From NCBI RefSeq assembly GCF_003583725.1, contig NZ_QXTF01000001.1:1240001-1304000 (forward strand): a DNA stretch of 64,000 nt, read 5' to 3'. A program made the position numbers and the translations under genes. This DNA is from Sphingomonas edaphi (GTDB lineage Bacteria; Pseudomonadota; Alphaproteobacteria; Sphingomonadales; Sphingomonadaceae). How positions within the stretch are numbered: the first letter of the stretch is position 1; each line of letters begins with the position of its first letter. This document shows positions 17,708 to 26,172 of the stretch, in pieces. A model generated the notes under the pieces. It had not been told where the DNA came from. It saw only the letters and a program-made list of their open reading frames with translations, and made no database searches.

Positions 17708-18329
17708 GCGGCAGCCACACTTCGTTGCGGCGCAGCGGACCGGGAATCATCGGCGAATTGTAGAAGGCATATTCCGGCGCGGCCTCGACCGCCTCGCCGC
17801 GCCGAGCGAGCCAGCCGCGAAGCCGGTCCTCCTGCTCGGCTAACAACTTGTCATCGGCGAATCCGGGGAACGTCACGACGGCAACCTTGCGCGGCGGGAT
17901 TTCGACCAGTTCGACACCAGCCGGCGGTTCCGGAAGATCTGCAGCGTCGCGTCCGGCAGGCATGACGAAGCGGGTGCGCCACGCGCCCTCCAATTCATCG
18001 TCGAACAAGGGTGGATCGCTCGCCATCGGGTCGCCCCCGTCCTGCATAACGGGCACGGTCATCGCCAGCTTCTCGCCATTGCGCGACTTCGCGAAGATAT
18101 AGTCGGCGAGCACCCGGAAGCCGCGCCCAAGCGCATCCCTGCGCGGGCCTTCGATGACGGTTTCCGCGACCGTCACGGCCGGATAGTCGCGAATCTGGTA
18201 GTCGCCGTCGCTGGTTAGCGCGCGATAATCGGGTTCCTCAGTCTGCTTTTCGCGGAAATAATAGAAAGCCGCGCCACCGATGAGTGCCACGCCGATAGCT
18301 GCCGCGCCCGCCAACACTTCCTTCCGCAT
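17700..18329 (-). CDS. SOUL-family heme-binding protein
   Basis: 209 residues. An N-terminal membrane or signal segment ([20 protein letters not shown]) is followed by the SOUL fold: [49 protein letters not shown], and a C-terminal [19 protein letters not shown]. Such proteins bind heme or related tetrapyrroles; the physiological role in bacteria is unclear. ATG 18329 is supported by AAGGAGG 8 bases upstream. It follows the OYE gene by 32 bp on the same strand. Confidence 0.88.
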   Translation of the reverse strand: MRKEVLAGAAAIGVALIGGAAFYYFREKQTEEPDYRALTSDGDYQIRDYPAVTVAETVIEGPRRDALGRGFRVLADYIFAKSRNGEKLAMTVPVMQDGGDPMASDPPLFDDELEGAWRTRFVMPAGRDAADLPEPPAGVELVEIPPRKVAVVTFPGFADDKLLAEQEDRLRGWLARRGEAVEAAPEYAFYNSPMIPGPLRRNEVWLPLS

Positions 18330-18361
18330 GCCTGCATCCTCCTTGCGGGAGGACGAACCGG

Positions 18362-19450
18362 TCAAGCGGCTTCCTGTTCCTCTAATCGAGGATAATCCGT
18401 GTAGCCTTCTGGGCCTTGCGAGTAGAATGTCTTCACATGCCACTCGTTCAAGGGCGCGTCCTGACGAATCCGCTCTACCAGGTCGGGATTGGCGAGGAAG
18501 GGCCGGCCGAAGCTGATCGCATCGGCGATGCCGTCATCTAACTTCGCTTGCGCGCTGGTGCCATCATAGTCGCTATTGAGGACCAGCTTGCCGGAAAAAA
18601 CCTTGCGGATTGCCGGGCTGACTGGCGCTTCGTCGGTCGCGCGGAACGTCGAATGCGGTCCGGGCTCGCGGAGCTCGAGCCAAGGCACACCGAGCTTTTC
18701 CAGTTCGATCGCCGCCGCAGTGAACAGGGCGAAATTGTCGCTGTCGTTGCAGCCCTGCACGTCTCCATTGGGCGAAAAGCGGATTGCGGTCCGCTGGACG
18801 CCCGCCTCGGCCTGGACCGCCATGACCACGTCGCGCATAAAGCGCAGGCGGTTGGCGATGGCCCCGCCATAATCGTCGTCGCGCAGGTTGGTCCCGTCGC
18901 GCATGAATTGGTCGATCAGGTAACCGTTCGCGCCATGGATCTGGACCCCGTCGAAGCCGGCAGCGACCGCGTTTCGCGCAGCGGCAGAATAGTCGCCGAC
19001 AATCCGTTCGATATCGGCGAGGGTAGCGCCATAGGCCGTCGGATAAGCTTGCTTGCCCTCATAGGTATGGGCGTAGTCCGGGGCCTGCGTCGCGGATGCG
19101 CTGATGTTACGCATGCCGCTGACATTGTCGTGGACCAGCCGGCCCATGTGCCACAGCTGTGCGACAATCCGCCCGCCAGCGCGGTGCACCGCCTCGACCA
19201 CCGGCTTCCAGCCTTCGACCTGCGCGTCCGACCACAGGCCGGGAGCATAGGGCCAGCCCAGCCCTTCGCGGCTGATGCCGGTCGCCTCGCTGATGATTAG
19301 CCCGGCGGTAGCCCGCTGTGCATAATAATCGGCCATCAGCGGCGTCGGTACAGCGTCCTTCGTCGCGCGGCCGCGCGTTAGCGGGGCCATCAGGATGCGG
19401 TTAGGAAGCTTGATCGCCCCCATCTCGACCGGGTCGAACAGCGTGGGCAT
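18362..19450 (-). CDS. Old yellow enzyme family NADH:flavin oxidoreductase
   Basis: 362 residues, a TIM barrel with FMN. Motifs: the N-terminal LPNRILMAPLTRGRA, GLIISEATGIS, the active-site HGANGYLIDQFMRDGTN (His-Ala-Asn pair), and the C-terminal phosphate-binding AISFGRPFLANPDLVER. It resembles NemA/xenobiotic reductases that reduce activated alkenes and nitro compounds. Full length. Probably the first gene of a two-gene unit with the SOUL protein. Confidence 0.92.
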   Translation of the reverse strand: MPTLFDPVEMGAIKLPNRILMAPLTRGRATKDAVPTPLMADYYAQRATAGLIISEATGISREGLGWPYAPGLWSDAQVEGWKPVVEAVHRAGGRIVAQLWHMGRLVHDNVSGMRNISASATQAPDYAHTYEGKQAYPTAYGATLADIERIVGDYSAAARNAVAAGFDGVQIHGANGYLIDQFMRDGTNLRDDDYGGAIANRLRFMRDVVMAVQAEAGVQRTAIRFSPNGDVQGCNDSDNFALFTAAAIELEKLGVPWLELREPGPHSTFRATDEAPVSPAIRKVFSGKLVLNSDYDGTSAQAKLDDGIADAISFGRPFLANPDLVERIRQDAPLNEWHVKTFYSQGPEGYTDYPRLEEQEAA

Positions 19451-19484
19451 AAGGCGGCTCCTTCGTTACAGGGACCAGAGATAG

Positions 19485-20372
19485 GTGGCGATTCGAAACC
19501 TGCCAAGAGGCCACGGCTGGGCCTTTGTTGCGCTGCTTGTCGGCAACCTCGCGCTTGCGTGCGGTCCGTTCCTGGTCCGAAACAGCGGGGTTGGACCGAT
19601 CTCGGCTGGCTTCTGGCGGCTTGCGCTAGCGCTCCCGTTCCTGTGGCTGCTCGCCCGCATGTTCGGACAGCCGGTTCACCGGCCGCGCCACGGGCTAACG
19701 ATTGCCATCGCGCTCGCCGCCTTTTTCTTCGCTGCCGATCTGGCTGCGTGGCACGCCGGCATTCTGCTGACCAAGCTCGGCAACGCTACATTGTTCGGCA
19801 ATATCTCCAGCTTCTTCTTCGCCGCCTGGGGACTGTGGCTGGCGCACAAGCTCCCGTCGCCAGTGCAGGCGCTCGCCCTGACGCTGGCGGCGGCGGGGTG
19901 CGCAATGCTGATGTGGGGCAGCGCCGAACTGTCGGCCGCGCATCTACGCGGCGACCTGCTGGCCGCCCTAGCGGGACTGCTCTACACGGGCTACCTGATC
20001 ATCGTAGAACGCACGCGCGGGGAGCTCCAGCCACTGCCGCTACTGTTTCTTGCCAGTCTGTTCGGCGCTGTCATGCTCCTTCCAGTCGCGGCGATGGCCG
20101 GGGAAACCGTATTCCCTGCCGATTGGACCGGTCTCATAGCGCTGGCGCTGTGCAGCCAGGTCGTCGGGCAGGGGTTGCTCGTTTATGCGCTTGGCCATTT
20201 GCCGCCGCTGGTCGTTGGCATCGCCATGCTGACACAGCCCGCCCTGTCCGCCTTGCTGGGTTGGCTATATTATGGGGAGGCCTTCACGCCGCTCGACTGG
20301 GGCGGGGCGGCGATGATCGTCATCGCGCTGATCCTGGTGAGGTTGCGCGAGACCGAGGGCGGGGCCAAGTAA
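19485..20372 (+). CDS. EamA/DMT-family transporter
   Basis: 295 residues with about ten hydrophobic segments in two EamA repeats (for example WAFVALLVGNLALACGPFLV and, in the second half, LIALALCSQVVGQGLLVYAL and IAMLTQPALSALLGWLYYGE). Substrate cannot be told from sequence. GTG start 19485, divergent from the OYE gene with 34 bp between starts; no clear ribosome-binding site. The COQ9 gene follows by 5 bp. Confidence 0.88.
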   Translation: MAIRNLPRGHGWAFVALLVGNLALACGPFLVRNSGVGPISAGFWRLALALPFLWLLARMFGQPVHRPRHGLTIAIALAAFFFAADLAAWHAGILLTKLGNATLFGNISSFFFAAWGLWLAHKLPSPVQALALTLAAAGCAMLMWGSAELSAAHLRGDLLAALAGLLYTGYLIIVERTRGELQPLPLLFLASLFGAVMLLPVAAMAGETVFPADWTGLIALALCSQVVGQGLLVYALGHLPPLVVGIAMLTQPALSALLGWLYYGEAFTPLDWGGAAMIVIALILVRLRETEGGAK

Positions 20373-20377
20373 GGCGC

Positions 20378-21031
20378 ATGGCCGACATGACCCCGCTCGA
20401 AACGATCCGCCGCCGCCTCGCGCTCAAGGTCGGCGAACATGCCGTGTTCGACGGCTGGACACGCGAGGCGGTCGATAGCGCCGCGGCCGAACTCGGGATC
20501 GATCCGGCCCAGGCCCGGCTGGCCTTCCCCAAGGACGCGCAGCACATGATCGAAGCGTGGATCAATGGTGTCGATGCGGCAATGGAGGCGCATTTCACGC
20601 CGGATGTCATCGCGGCGATGCGCGTCAGCCAGCGGATCCGGGCGATGATCTGGTTCCGTCTGGAAACGACCGGCCCGGCACGCGAGGCAGTTCGCTCGGC
20701 GCTTTCAATCCTCGCCATGCCGCAAAATGTTCCGCTGGCCCTTCGCACAGGCTGGCGCTCGGCGGACGCGATGTGGCGCCTCGCGGGTGACACGGCCACC
20801 GACTATAATCATTATTCGAAACGGCTGATCCTGTCCGGCGTCTATACGGCGACGCTGCTGACCTGGCTCGACGACCGGACGGAAGGCTGGACCGATACTG
20901 CAGCGTTCCTCGACCGCCGCCTCGGCGATGTCGCCCGGTTCGAAAAATGGAAGGCCGGCTGGGGCGACAGCGACATGCGCCGACCCAGCCTGGCCCGCTT
21001 TCTTGGGCGCCTGCGCTACCCGCCGCGCTGA
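20378..21031 (+). CDS. COQ9-family ubiquinone biosynthesis protein
   Basis: 217 residues with the COQ9 pattern: an N-terminal TetR-like helical part (FDGWTREAVDSAAAELGID, RLAFPKDAQHMIEAWINGVD) and the lipid-binding C-terminal part containing WRLAGDTATDYNHYSKRLIL and YTATLLTWLDD. COQ9 presents quinone intermediates to COQ7 in mitochondria; bacterial members occur in alphaproteobacteria. It works logically with ubiH at 4459. Start ATG 20378. Confidence 0.9.
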   Translation: MADMTPLETIRRRLALKVGEHAVFDGWTREAVDSAAAELGIDPAQARLAFPKDAQHMIEAWINGVDAAMEAHFTPDVIAAMRVSQRIRAMIWFRLETTGPAREAVRSALSILAMPQNVPLALRTGWRSADAMWRLAGDTATDYNHYSKRLILSGVYTATLLTWLDDRTEGWTDTAAFLDRRLGDVARFEKWKAGWGDSDMRRPSLARFLGRLRYPPR

Positions 21032-21054
21032 GGTGGCTCTTCCCACAAGCCGAT

Positions 21055-21073
21055 GAAATTGATAATCACTCGC
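21055..21073. promoter_or_regulatory. Probable Fur box upstream of feoAB
   Basis: GAAATTGATAATCACTCGC matches the 19-bp Fur consensus at 14 of 19 positions by direct comparison. It ends 2 bp before the feoA ATG. GATAAT (21061-21066) inside it would also make a good -10 element, with a transcript starting at or near the ATG, so binding would block the promoter. Confidence 0.6.
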
Positions 21074-21075
21074 AA

Positions 21076-21333
21076 ATGACTAGCAGCCCCACGTCGCTCG
21101 ACCAGCTCAAGATCGGGATGCGCGCGCGCATTTCGACGATCGACTGGGAGTCGCTCGACCATGGCGAGGCGTGCCGGTTGCGCCACTTCGGGTTCGACGA
21201 GGGCGTTGCGGTCCAACCCCTGCACCTCGGCCCGTTCGGGCGCGATCCGCTGGCGGTCCGGGTCGGCCGGATGACGGTTGCGATTCGCCGAAATCACGCC
21301 CGCGCTGTTAGCGTCATACCAGAGGCCGCATGA
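21076..21333 (+). CDS. feoA: Ferrous iron transport protein A
   Basis: 85 residues with the SH3-like FeoA fold: LDQLKIGMRARISTIDW, RLRHFGFDEGVAVQPLHLGP and DPLAVRVGRMTVAIRR. It modulates the FeoB permease. The ATG at 21076 has no purine-rich ribosome-binding site, because a probable Fur box occupies that place, so the message may be leaderless. Its stop overlaps the feoB start (ATGA), so the two are coupled. Confidence 0.9.
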   Translation: MTSSPTSLDQLKIGMRARISTIDWESLDHGEACRLRHFGFDEGVAVQPLHLGPFGRDPLAVRVGRMTVAIRRNHARAVSVIPEAA

Positions 21334-23180
21334 ACCCAGTGCCTTTGGTGGCGGTCGCCGGTAATCCCAACGCCGGCAAAAGCGCCCTGTTCAATGCCCT
21401 CACCGGCGCTCGCCAAAAGGTGGGCAATTATCCCGGCGTCACCGTCGAGCGGCACGTCGGCAAGGCTCTGCTGCCGGACGGCTCACCGGTCGAACTGGTC
21501 GACCTTCCGGGTGCCTATGGCCTCGACCCGACCAGCCCTGACGAAGCGGTAACTCGGGACGTCCTGCTCGGCAAACAGAAGGGCGAACGACTTCCCAATG
21601 CGCTGCTGATCGTTGTCGATGCGTCCAACCTCGACAACCATTTGCGCTTTGCGCTGCAGTTGATCGACCTTGGCCTGCCGACGGTCGTCGCGCTCAACAT
21701 GGTCGACCTCGCCAAGCGTGATGGGCTTGAGCTCGACGCGGCGAGGCTGGAAGCCGAACTTGGCGTGCCGGTCATCGAAACGGTGGCGGTTCGCAAACGT
21801 GGCCTGACCGAGGTGATGGAGCGGCTTCACGGCCTGCTGCTGGCCCCGCGCGCAATCCGCGCCGGCGATGGCCCCAGCCACGATCCGCTGAACCTGCAGC
21901 GCCGTGCGCGCGACATCGCGATGGCTGCCATCGTGAGCGAAACCCCCGTCCGGCGCATCACGCACCGCCTCGACGGCGTGCTGCTTCATCCCGCAGCCGG
22001 CCCTTTGATCCTCGCGACGATCCTGTTCATCATGTTTCAGGCGGTGTTCGCCTGGTCGGCCGTGCCCGCCGATGCGCTGGAAGCCGGAACAATGGCGCTG
22101 GGCGAAGCCATCGGCAATGCCCTGCCCGATGGTGTTCTACGGTCGCTGATCATCGACGGCATCTTCGCGGGTGTCGGCGCGGTGATCGTGTTCCTTCCGC
22201 AAATCCTGATCCTGTTCCTTTTCATACTTGTTCTGGAGTCGACCGGCTACATGGTCCGGGCGGCATTCATCATGGACCGGCTGATGAGCCATGCCGGCCT
22301 TTCCGGCCGGGCATTCATCCCGCTGCTGTCGAGCTTCGCCTGCGCGGTGCCGGGGATCATGGCGACCCGCACCATCGACGACCCCAAGGATCGGCTGACG
22401 ACGATCCTCGTAGCGCCGCTGATGACCTGCTCCGCGCGACTGCCGGTATACACGCTGATCATTGCTGCCTTCATTCCGGCGCAGGAGGTTGGTTTGGGCA
22501 TAGGCCTTCAGGGACTGGTACTATTCGCACTCTACCTGTCGGGCATCGTCAGCGCGCTGCTGGCCGCGATCGTGCTCAGCAAGACGGCGGTTAAAGGCGG
22601 AGGTGGTGCCTTCATGATGGAACTGCCCAAATACCAGATGCCTCGACTCGGCGACGTCGCCATCGGTCTATGGCAACGCGCGATGATCTTCCTGAAGCGT
22701 GCCGGGACGATTATCCTCTTTACCACGGTCATTCTTTGGGCGCTGGCGAGCTTCCCGCAAGCTGGGCCCGGTCAGAAGCAGTCCGACGTATCCATCGCCG
22801 GCCGCATCGCCGATGGCATTCATACCGTTGTGGCGCCAATCGGTTTCAACAAGGATATCAGCTTGGCACTGCTACCCGCCATGGCGGCCCGCGAAGTGGC
22901 GGTTGCTGCCATCGGCACGGTCTATTCGCTCGATGCCGAAGACGAGTCCAACCTCGAAACCCTCGAGCAGCGACTAGCCGGCCGGTGGAGCTTGGCGACC
23001 GCACTAGCTTTCCTCGCCTGGTTCGTCTTCGCGCCGCAATGCATCTCGACCATCGCCGTCACCCGGCGGGAAACGAACGGCTGGCGCTGGCCGCTGTTCT
23101 TGGTCACTTACCTGTTCATCCTCGCCTATCTGGCGGCCGGTGCTACCTACTGGACCGCCGTCTCGTTCGGGCTCGGTTGA
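21330..23180 (+). CDS. feoB: Ferrous iron transporter FeoB
   Basis: 616 residues. The N-terminal G domain has G1 GNPNAGKSALFNALTG, G2 GNYPGVTVE, G3 VDLPGAYGL and G4 NMVD. After a short helical linker the membrane part has the core permease blocks FLPQILILFLFILVLESTGY, SFACAVPGIMATRTI and SLALLPAMAAREVAVAAIGT, the last two with the Gate/FeoB signature. It imports Fe(II) across the inner membrane. It is shorter than E. coli FeoB (773), which is usual in alphaproteobacteria. No feoC follows. Confidence 0.96.
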   Translation: MNPVPLVAVAGNPNAGKSALFNALTGARQKVGNYPGVTVERHVGKALLPDGSPVELVDLPGAYGLDPTSPDEAVTRDVLLGKQKGERLPNALLIVVDASNLDNHLRFALQLIDLGLPTVVALNMVDLAKRDGLELDAARLEAELGVPVIETVAVRKRGLTEVMERLHGLLLAPRAIRAGDGPSHDPLNLQRRARDIAMAAIVSETPVRRITHRLDGVLLHPAAGPLILATILFIMFQAVFAWSAVPADALEAGTMALGEAIGNALPDGVLRSLIIDGIFAGVGAVIVFLPQILILFLFILVLESTGYMVRAAFIMDRLMSHAGLSGRAFIPLLSSFACAVPGIMATRTIDDPKDRLTTILVAPLMTCSARLPVYTLIIAAFIPAQEVGLGIGLQGLVLFALYLSGIVSALLAAIVLSKTAVKGGGGAFMMELPKYQMPRLGDVAIGLWQRAMIFLKRAGTIILFTTVILWALASFPQAGPGQKQSDVSIAGRIADGIHTVVAPIGFNKDISLALLPAMAAREVAVAAIGTVYSLDAEDESNLETLEQRLAGRWSLATALAFLAWFVFAPQCISTIAVTRRETNGWRWPLFLVTYLFILAYLAAGATYWTAVSFGLG

Positions 23181-23245
23181 GACGCTTGCCCGCTGCGCGC
23201 TCGCGGCCTAACGCTGCTCGCGCATAGCGAAAGTTGGAGAGTGAC

Positions 23246-23761
23246 ATGGCGGGCGTTAACAAGGTGATTCTGGTCGGCAACCTCGGTCAGGACCCCGAAT
23301 CCCGCAGCTTCAGTAATGGCGGCGAAGTTGTAAACCTTCGCATCGCCACTTCCGAAACCTGGAAGGACCGCGACGGAAACCGGCAGGAACGGACCGAATG
23401 GCACTCGGTCGCCATTTTTAACGAAAATCTCGGCCGCGTCGCAAAGAACTACCTCCGCAAGGGCAGCAAGGTTTACATCGAAGGCCAGCTGCAGACCCGC
23501 AAGTGGCAGGACCAGTCGGGCGCCGATCGCTATACGACCGAAATCGTTCTCCAGAAATTCCGTGGTGAACTCGTGCTGCTCGACGCGCGCGGCGAGGGCG
23601 GCGGTGGCGGAAACTTCGGCAGCGGCGACGATTATGGTTCGTCGTCCGGTGGCGGTTTCGGTGGTGGTGGCTACGGCGGGGGCGGGTCCAGCTCGCGTCC
23701 GCAATCGCGTCCGCAGCCGGCGGCATTCGACACCGATCTTGACGACGACGTTCCGTTCTAA
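23246..23761 (+). CDS. ssb: Single-stranded DNA-binding protein
   Basis: 171 residues. The OB fold begins [18 protein letters not shown] and includes [18 protein letters not shown] and [18 protein letters not shown] glycine-rich linker follows (about residues 118-160), ending in the acidic tip [11 protein letters not shown] that recruits repair and replication proteins. ATG 23246 has GGAGAG upstream. Its TAA shares 4 bp with the stop of the convergent DUF177 gene. Confidence 0.96.
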   Translation: MAGVNKVILVGNLGQDPESRSFSNGGEVVNLRIATSETWKDRDGNRQERTEWHSVAIFNENLGRVAKNYLRKGSKVYIEGQLQTRKWQDQSGADRYTTEIVLQKFRGELVLLDARGEGGGGGNFGSGDDYGSSSGGGFGGGGYGGGGSSSRPQSRPQPAAFDTDLDDDVPF

Positions 23762-24285
23762 GGAGCGGAATCGCCGCTGAGTTTGCCCTTCAGGGCCGCG
23801 AGTGCAGCGAACGGGCTCGCTTCTTCCTCAGTCATGACCCCCGCGTCGCGAAGTGCCGCCTCGGCATTGGCGCTGCGGGGATAGGGGTCGAGCGCCAGTG
23901 CGAGCGTGTCGCCGATCGCCCCTCCCAGGTCGATGGCGGCGCCATCGTGAAAAATCACGTCAAGGTCGCCGCTGTCGAGCTCGACCTCCTCCTCGTCGGC
24001 CGCGCTCGGCGCGGGCGCAAAGGTCAGGTCGAAGGGTTCGTCGACATGCTGCGTAACTGGCTCCCCGGTCGCGACGCAAGCTTGGGCGAGCGATGCCTTG
24101 ATCCGCCCCCGGGCGCGAATCTGCTGGCCGTCCCGGGATAGGGCAGCGTGGGCCTCGAGCCGGTCTAGCGACAAGAGGCCGAGGCGCTGGGCAACGGCGG
24201 CGCACTCCGCTTCGTCGGCAACCAGGTCGACCCGGTCACCGTCGCGGATTCGGTCGAGTTGCAGCCGGTGGCAAAAATCGATCAT
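23758..24285 (-). CDS. DUF177 (YceD-like) protein
   Basis: 175 residues. The central part has the family pattern: [20 protein letters not shown], then FDLTFAPAP, an acidic stretch ([16 protein letters not shown]) and the C-terminal [13 protein letters not shown] with the proline motif. YceD proteins are linked to 23S rRNA and ribosome accumulation and often sit before rpmF; here they follow a cytochrome chaperone instead. ATG 24285 overlaps the upstream stop (ATGA). Confidence 0.85.
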   Translation of the reverse strand: MIDFCHRLQLDRIRDGDRVDLVADEAECAAVAQRLGLLSLDRLEAHAALSRDGQQIRARGRIKASLAQACVATGEPVTQHVDEPFDLTFAPAPSAADEEEVELDSGDLDVIFHDGAAIDLGGAIGDTLALALDPYPRSANAEAALRDAGVMTEEEASPFAALAALKGKLSGDSAP

Positions 24286-24797
24286 CCGAAGTGGCCCCGG
24301 ATGACGTTTCGGTCGCTTTGTCCGTTCAGACCCTCGTTGAACCGCCGCAGAGACTCCGTGGCAAAAGTCAGCGCGGTTTCGGCGGGCGGCAGTGAGTCTC
24401 GATAAACGCTGAACCGGACGGCATCGTCCCATGCGCCGTTACCGGCCCGCGCGTCGCGCCAGCGGTCGACCCTGCTGGCGAGGGCGCCGACCATGCCTCG
24501 CACCTGCTTGCCGATCGACGGATCGCCAAACCCTTCCTCGCGCATTTGCGCGTCCATGTCGGAAATAAAGCTTTCGGTCAGGGCAACGGAGTGGCGCACA
24601 GCTTCCTCGTCGCCCTCCTCCAGACGAAGGATCGCCAAGGCGACCAAGCTGGCTAGCACCGCGAATCGCCCGTCCATAGAGTCCGCGACCGCACCCTCGC
24701 GATACCAGGCCGGCTGGCGCGCCTCGGCGACAATGGCGTGATACAGCGCTCCGGCATCGGCTCCTTTCGGGCGCAGCATTGCCATGATCGAGCGCAT
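24282..24797 (-). CDS. Ubiquinol-cytochrome c chaperone family protein (CBP3-like)
   Basis: 171 residues, all helical. It carries LYHAIVAEARQPAWYREG, DSMDGRFAVLASLVALAILR, LTESFISDMDAQMREEGFGD and GKQVRGMVGALASRVDRW, the conserved blocks of the CBP3/UQCC1 family that helps assemble cytochrome b of the bc1 complex. Met5 or Met1 may be the start. It is coupled to the DUF177 gene downstream. Confidence 0.87.
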   Translation of the reverse strand: MRSIMAMLRPKGADAGALYHAIVAEARQPAWYREGAVADSMDGRFAVLASLVALAILRLEEGDEEAVRHSVALTESFISDMDAQMREEGFGDPSIGKQVRGMVGALASRVDRWRDARAGNGAWDDAVRFSVYRDSLPPAETALTFATESLRRFNEGLNGQSDRNVIRGHFG

Positions 24798-24904
24798 CGC
24801 ATTTCTCCTTTCGCCGAGACTCGGCTTGCGTGAGCGGCAAGGGTCCGCATATTGGGCCTTCGCGGGCTCTTGATAGGCCTCGCCGGTCGCAGAAGGAAGA
24901 TTGA

Positions 24905-25357
24905 ATGGCCAAGCGGACTGTTGCAGCGATTGTCGGACTGGGGCTGGCGCTTTCCGCGTGCGCGGGCATTCGCGACCATAAGGGCTTCGTGATCGACCAG
25001 ACGTTGGCCGACGGTATCCAGGTCGGTGTCGACAACAAGGACTCTGTGGCGAAGACGCTCGGACGTCCGACGTTTACCGGCCAGTTCGATCCCAACGACT
25101 GGTATTATGTGTCTCGCAACACTGCGCAGCTGGCGTTCCGCGATCCCAAGGTCACCGACCAGACCGTGCTTCGCGTCCAGTTCGACCAGGCGGGCAATGT
25201 CGCTGCGGTCAGCAAGACTGGCAAGGAAATGATCGCATCGGTCGACCCCTCGGGTGATAAGACGCCGACGCTGGGCCGCAAGCGCAGCTTCTTCGACGAG
25301 CTGTTCGGCAACATCGGCTCGATTTCGCAGCCTGGCCTGCCCGGTTCGCAGCAGTAA
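24905..25357 (+). CDS. bamE: Outer membrane assembly lipoprotein BamE/SmpA
   Basis: 150 residues with a lipobox near residue 19 (LGLALSACAGIRDHKGF). The SmpA/OmlA domain follows: GVDNKDSVAKTLGRPTFTG, DWYYVSRNTAQLAF and VLRVQFDQAGNVAAV. BamE is an accessory lipoprotein of the BAM complex that inserts outer-membrane beta barrels. The C-terminal tail is Gly/Ser/Pro rich. ATG 24905 has AAGGAAG upstream. Confidence 0.92.
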   Translation: MAKRTVAAIVGLGLALSACAGIRDHKGFVIDQTLADGIQVGVDNKDSVAKTLGRPTFTGQFDPNDWYYVSRNTAQLAFRDPKVTDQTVLRVQFDQAGNVAAVSKTGKEMIASVDPSGDKTPTLGRKRSFFDELFGNIGSISQPGLPGSQQ

Positions 25358-25397
25358 CAGGATTGGCCTCGACGGGGCGGCGCGCTAAGCCGTCCCC

Positions 25398-26159
25398 ATG
25401 ACCGCGACCCCTGCCGGCATGACCTATGCCGATTATCTGCAGCTCGATACATTGCTGTCGGCACAGCACCCGATCAGCGACCTGCATGACGAAATGCTGT
25501 TCGTCATCATCCATCAGGCCAAGGAACTCTGGCTGAAGCAGATGCTGCACGAAGTGGGCCTCGCCTGTTCACTCGTGCGCCAGGACAGGTTCGCGGAAGC
25601 CTATAAGGCTCTATCACGGGTCAGCCGCATACAGACGGTGATGACGCTCTCTTGGGACGTGCTCGCGACGCTAACGCCGGTCGATTACAGCGCCTTTCGT
25701 GATGTGTTAGGTACCTCGTCCGGATTCCAGTCGGCGCAGTTTCGCGAACTCGAATATCGGCTCGGCATCAAGGATCCGAAGTTCCTCAACTTCTACGAAG
25801 GCGGAACCGAAGGACGCGCCCGGCTCGAACGTGCGCTGGCAGAGCCATCGCTGTGGGACGAGGCCAATGCGGCGCTGGCACGCGCCGGCCTCGGGACGAG
25901 CGGCGAAGAGGCGATTAAGAATGGCTGGCTGGAGATCTACCGGCGGCCGGAGGAATTCTTCGGTCTCTACCAGCTAGCCGAAAAGCTGGTCGACCTCGAC
26001 GATGCGCTTGCTGCCTGGCGGCACAAGCACATGCTGACTGTCGAACGGATCATCGGCTTCAAGAAGGGAACGGGTGGATCGGCTGGCGCCGCCTATCTGG
26101 CTTCCACTCTGACCAAGCGCGCCTTTCCCGAACTCTGGTCGCTAAGGACGGAATTGTGA
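25398..26159 (+). CDS. kynA: Tryptophan 2,3-dioxygenase
   Basis: 253 residues, all helical. It begins MTYADYLQLDTLLSAQHP, then DEMLFVIIHQAKELWLKQML with substrate-site residues, SSGFQSAQFRELEYRLG, and the heme-ligand region AAWRHKHMLTVERIIGFKKG. It opens the tryptophan ring to N-formylkynurenine. It is coupled to kynU, 13 bp downstream. No kynurenine formamidase is in the window. Confidence 0.96.
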   Translation: MTATPAGMTYADYLQLDTLLSAQHPISDLHDEMLFVIIHQAKELWLKQMLHEVGLACSLVRQDRFAEAYKALSRVSRIQTVMTLSWDVLATLTPVDYSAFRDVLGTSSGFQSAQFRELEYRLGIKDPKFLNFYEGGTEGRARLERALAEPSLWDEANAALARAGLGTSGEEAIKNGWLEIYRRPEEFFGLYQLAEKLVDLDDALAAWRHKHMLTVERIIGFKKGTGGSAGAAYLASTLTKRAFPELWSLRTEL

Positions 26160-26172
26160 GAGGGATTGGGCT

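Noticed and set aside
23583-23715. Gly-rich tandem repeat as a separate element
   Set aside because: It is the normal disordered linker of SSB, before the conserved acidic tip.
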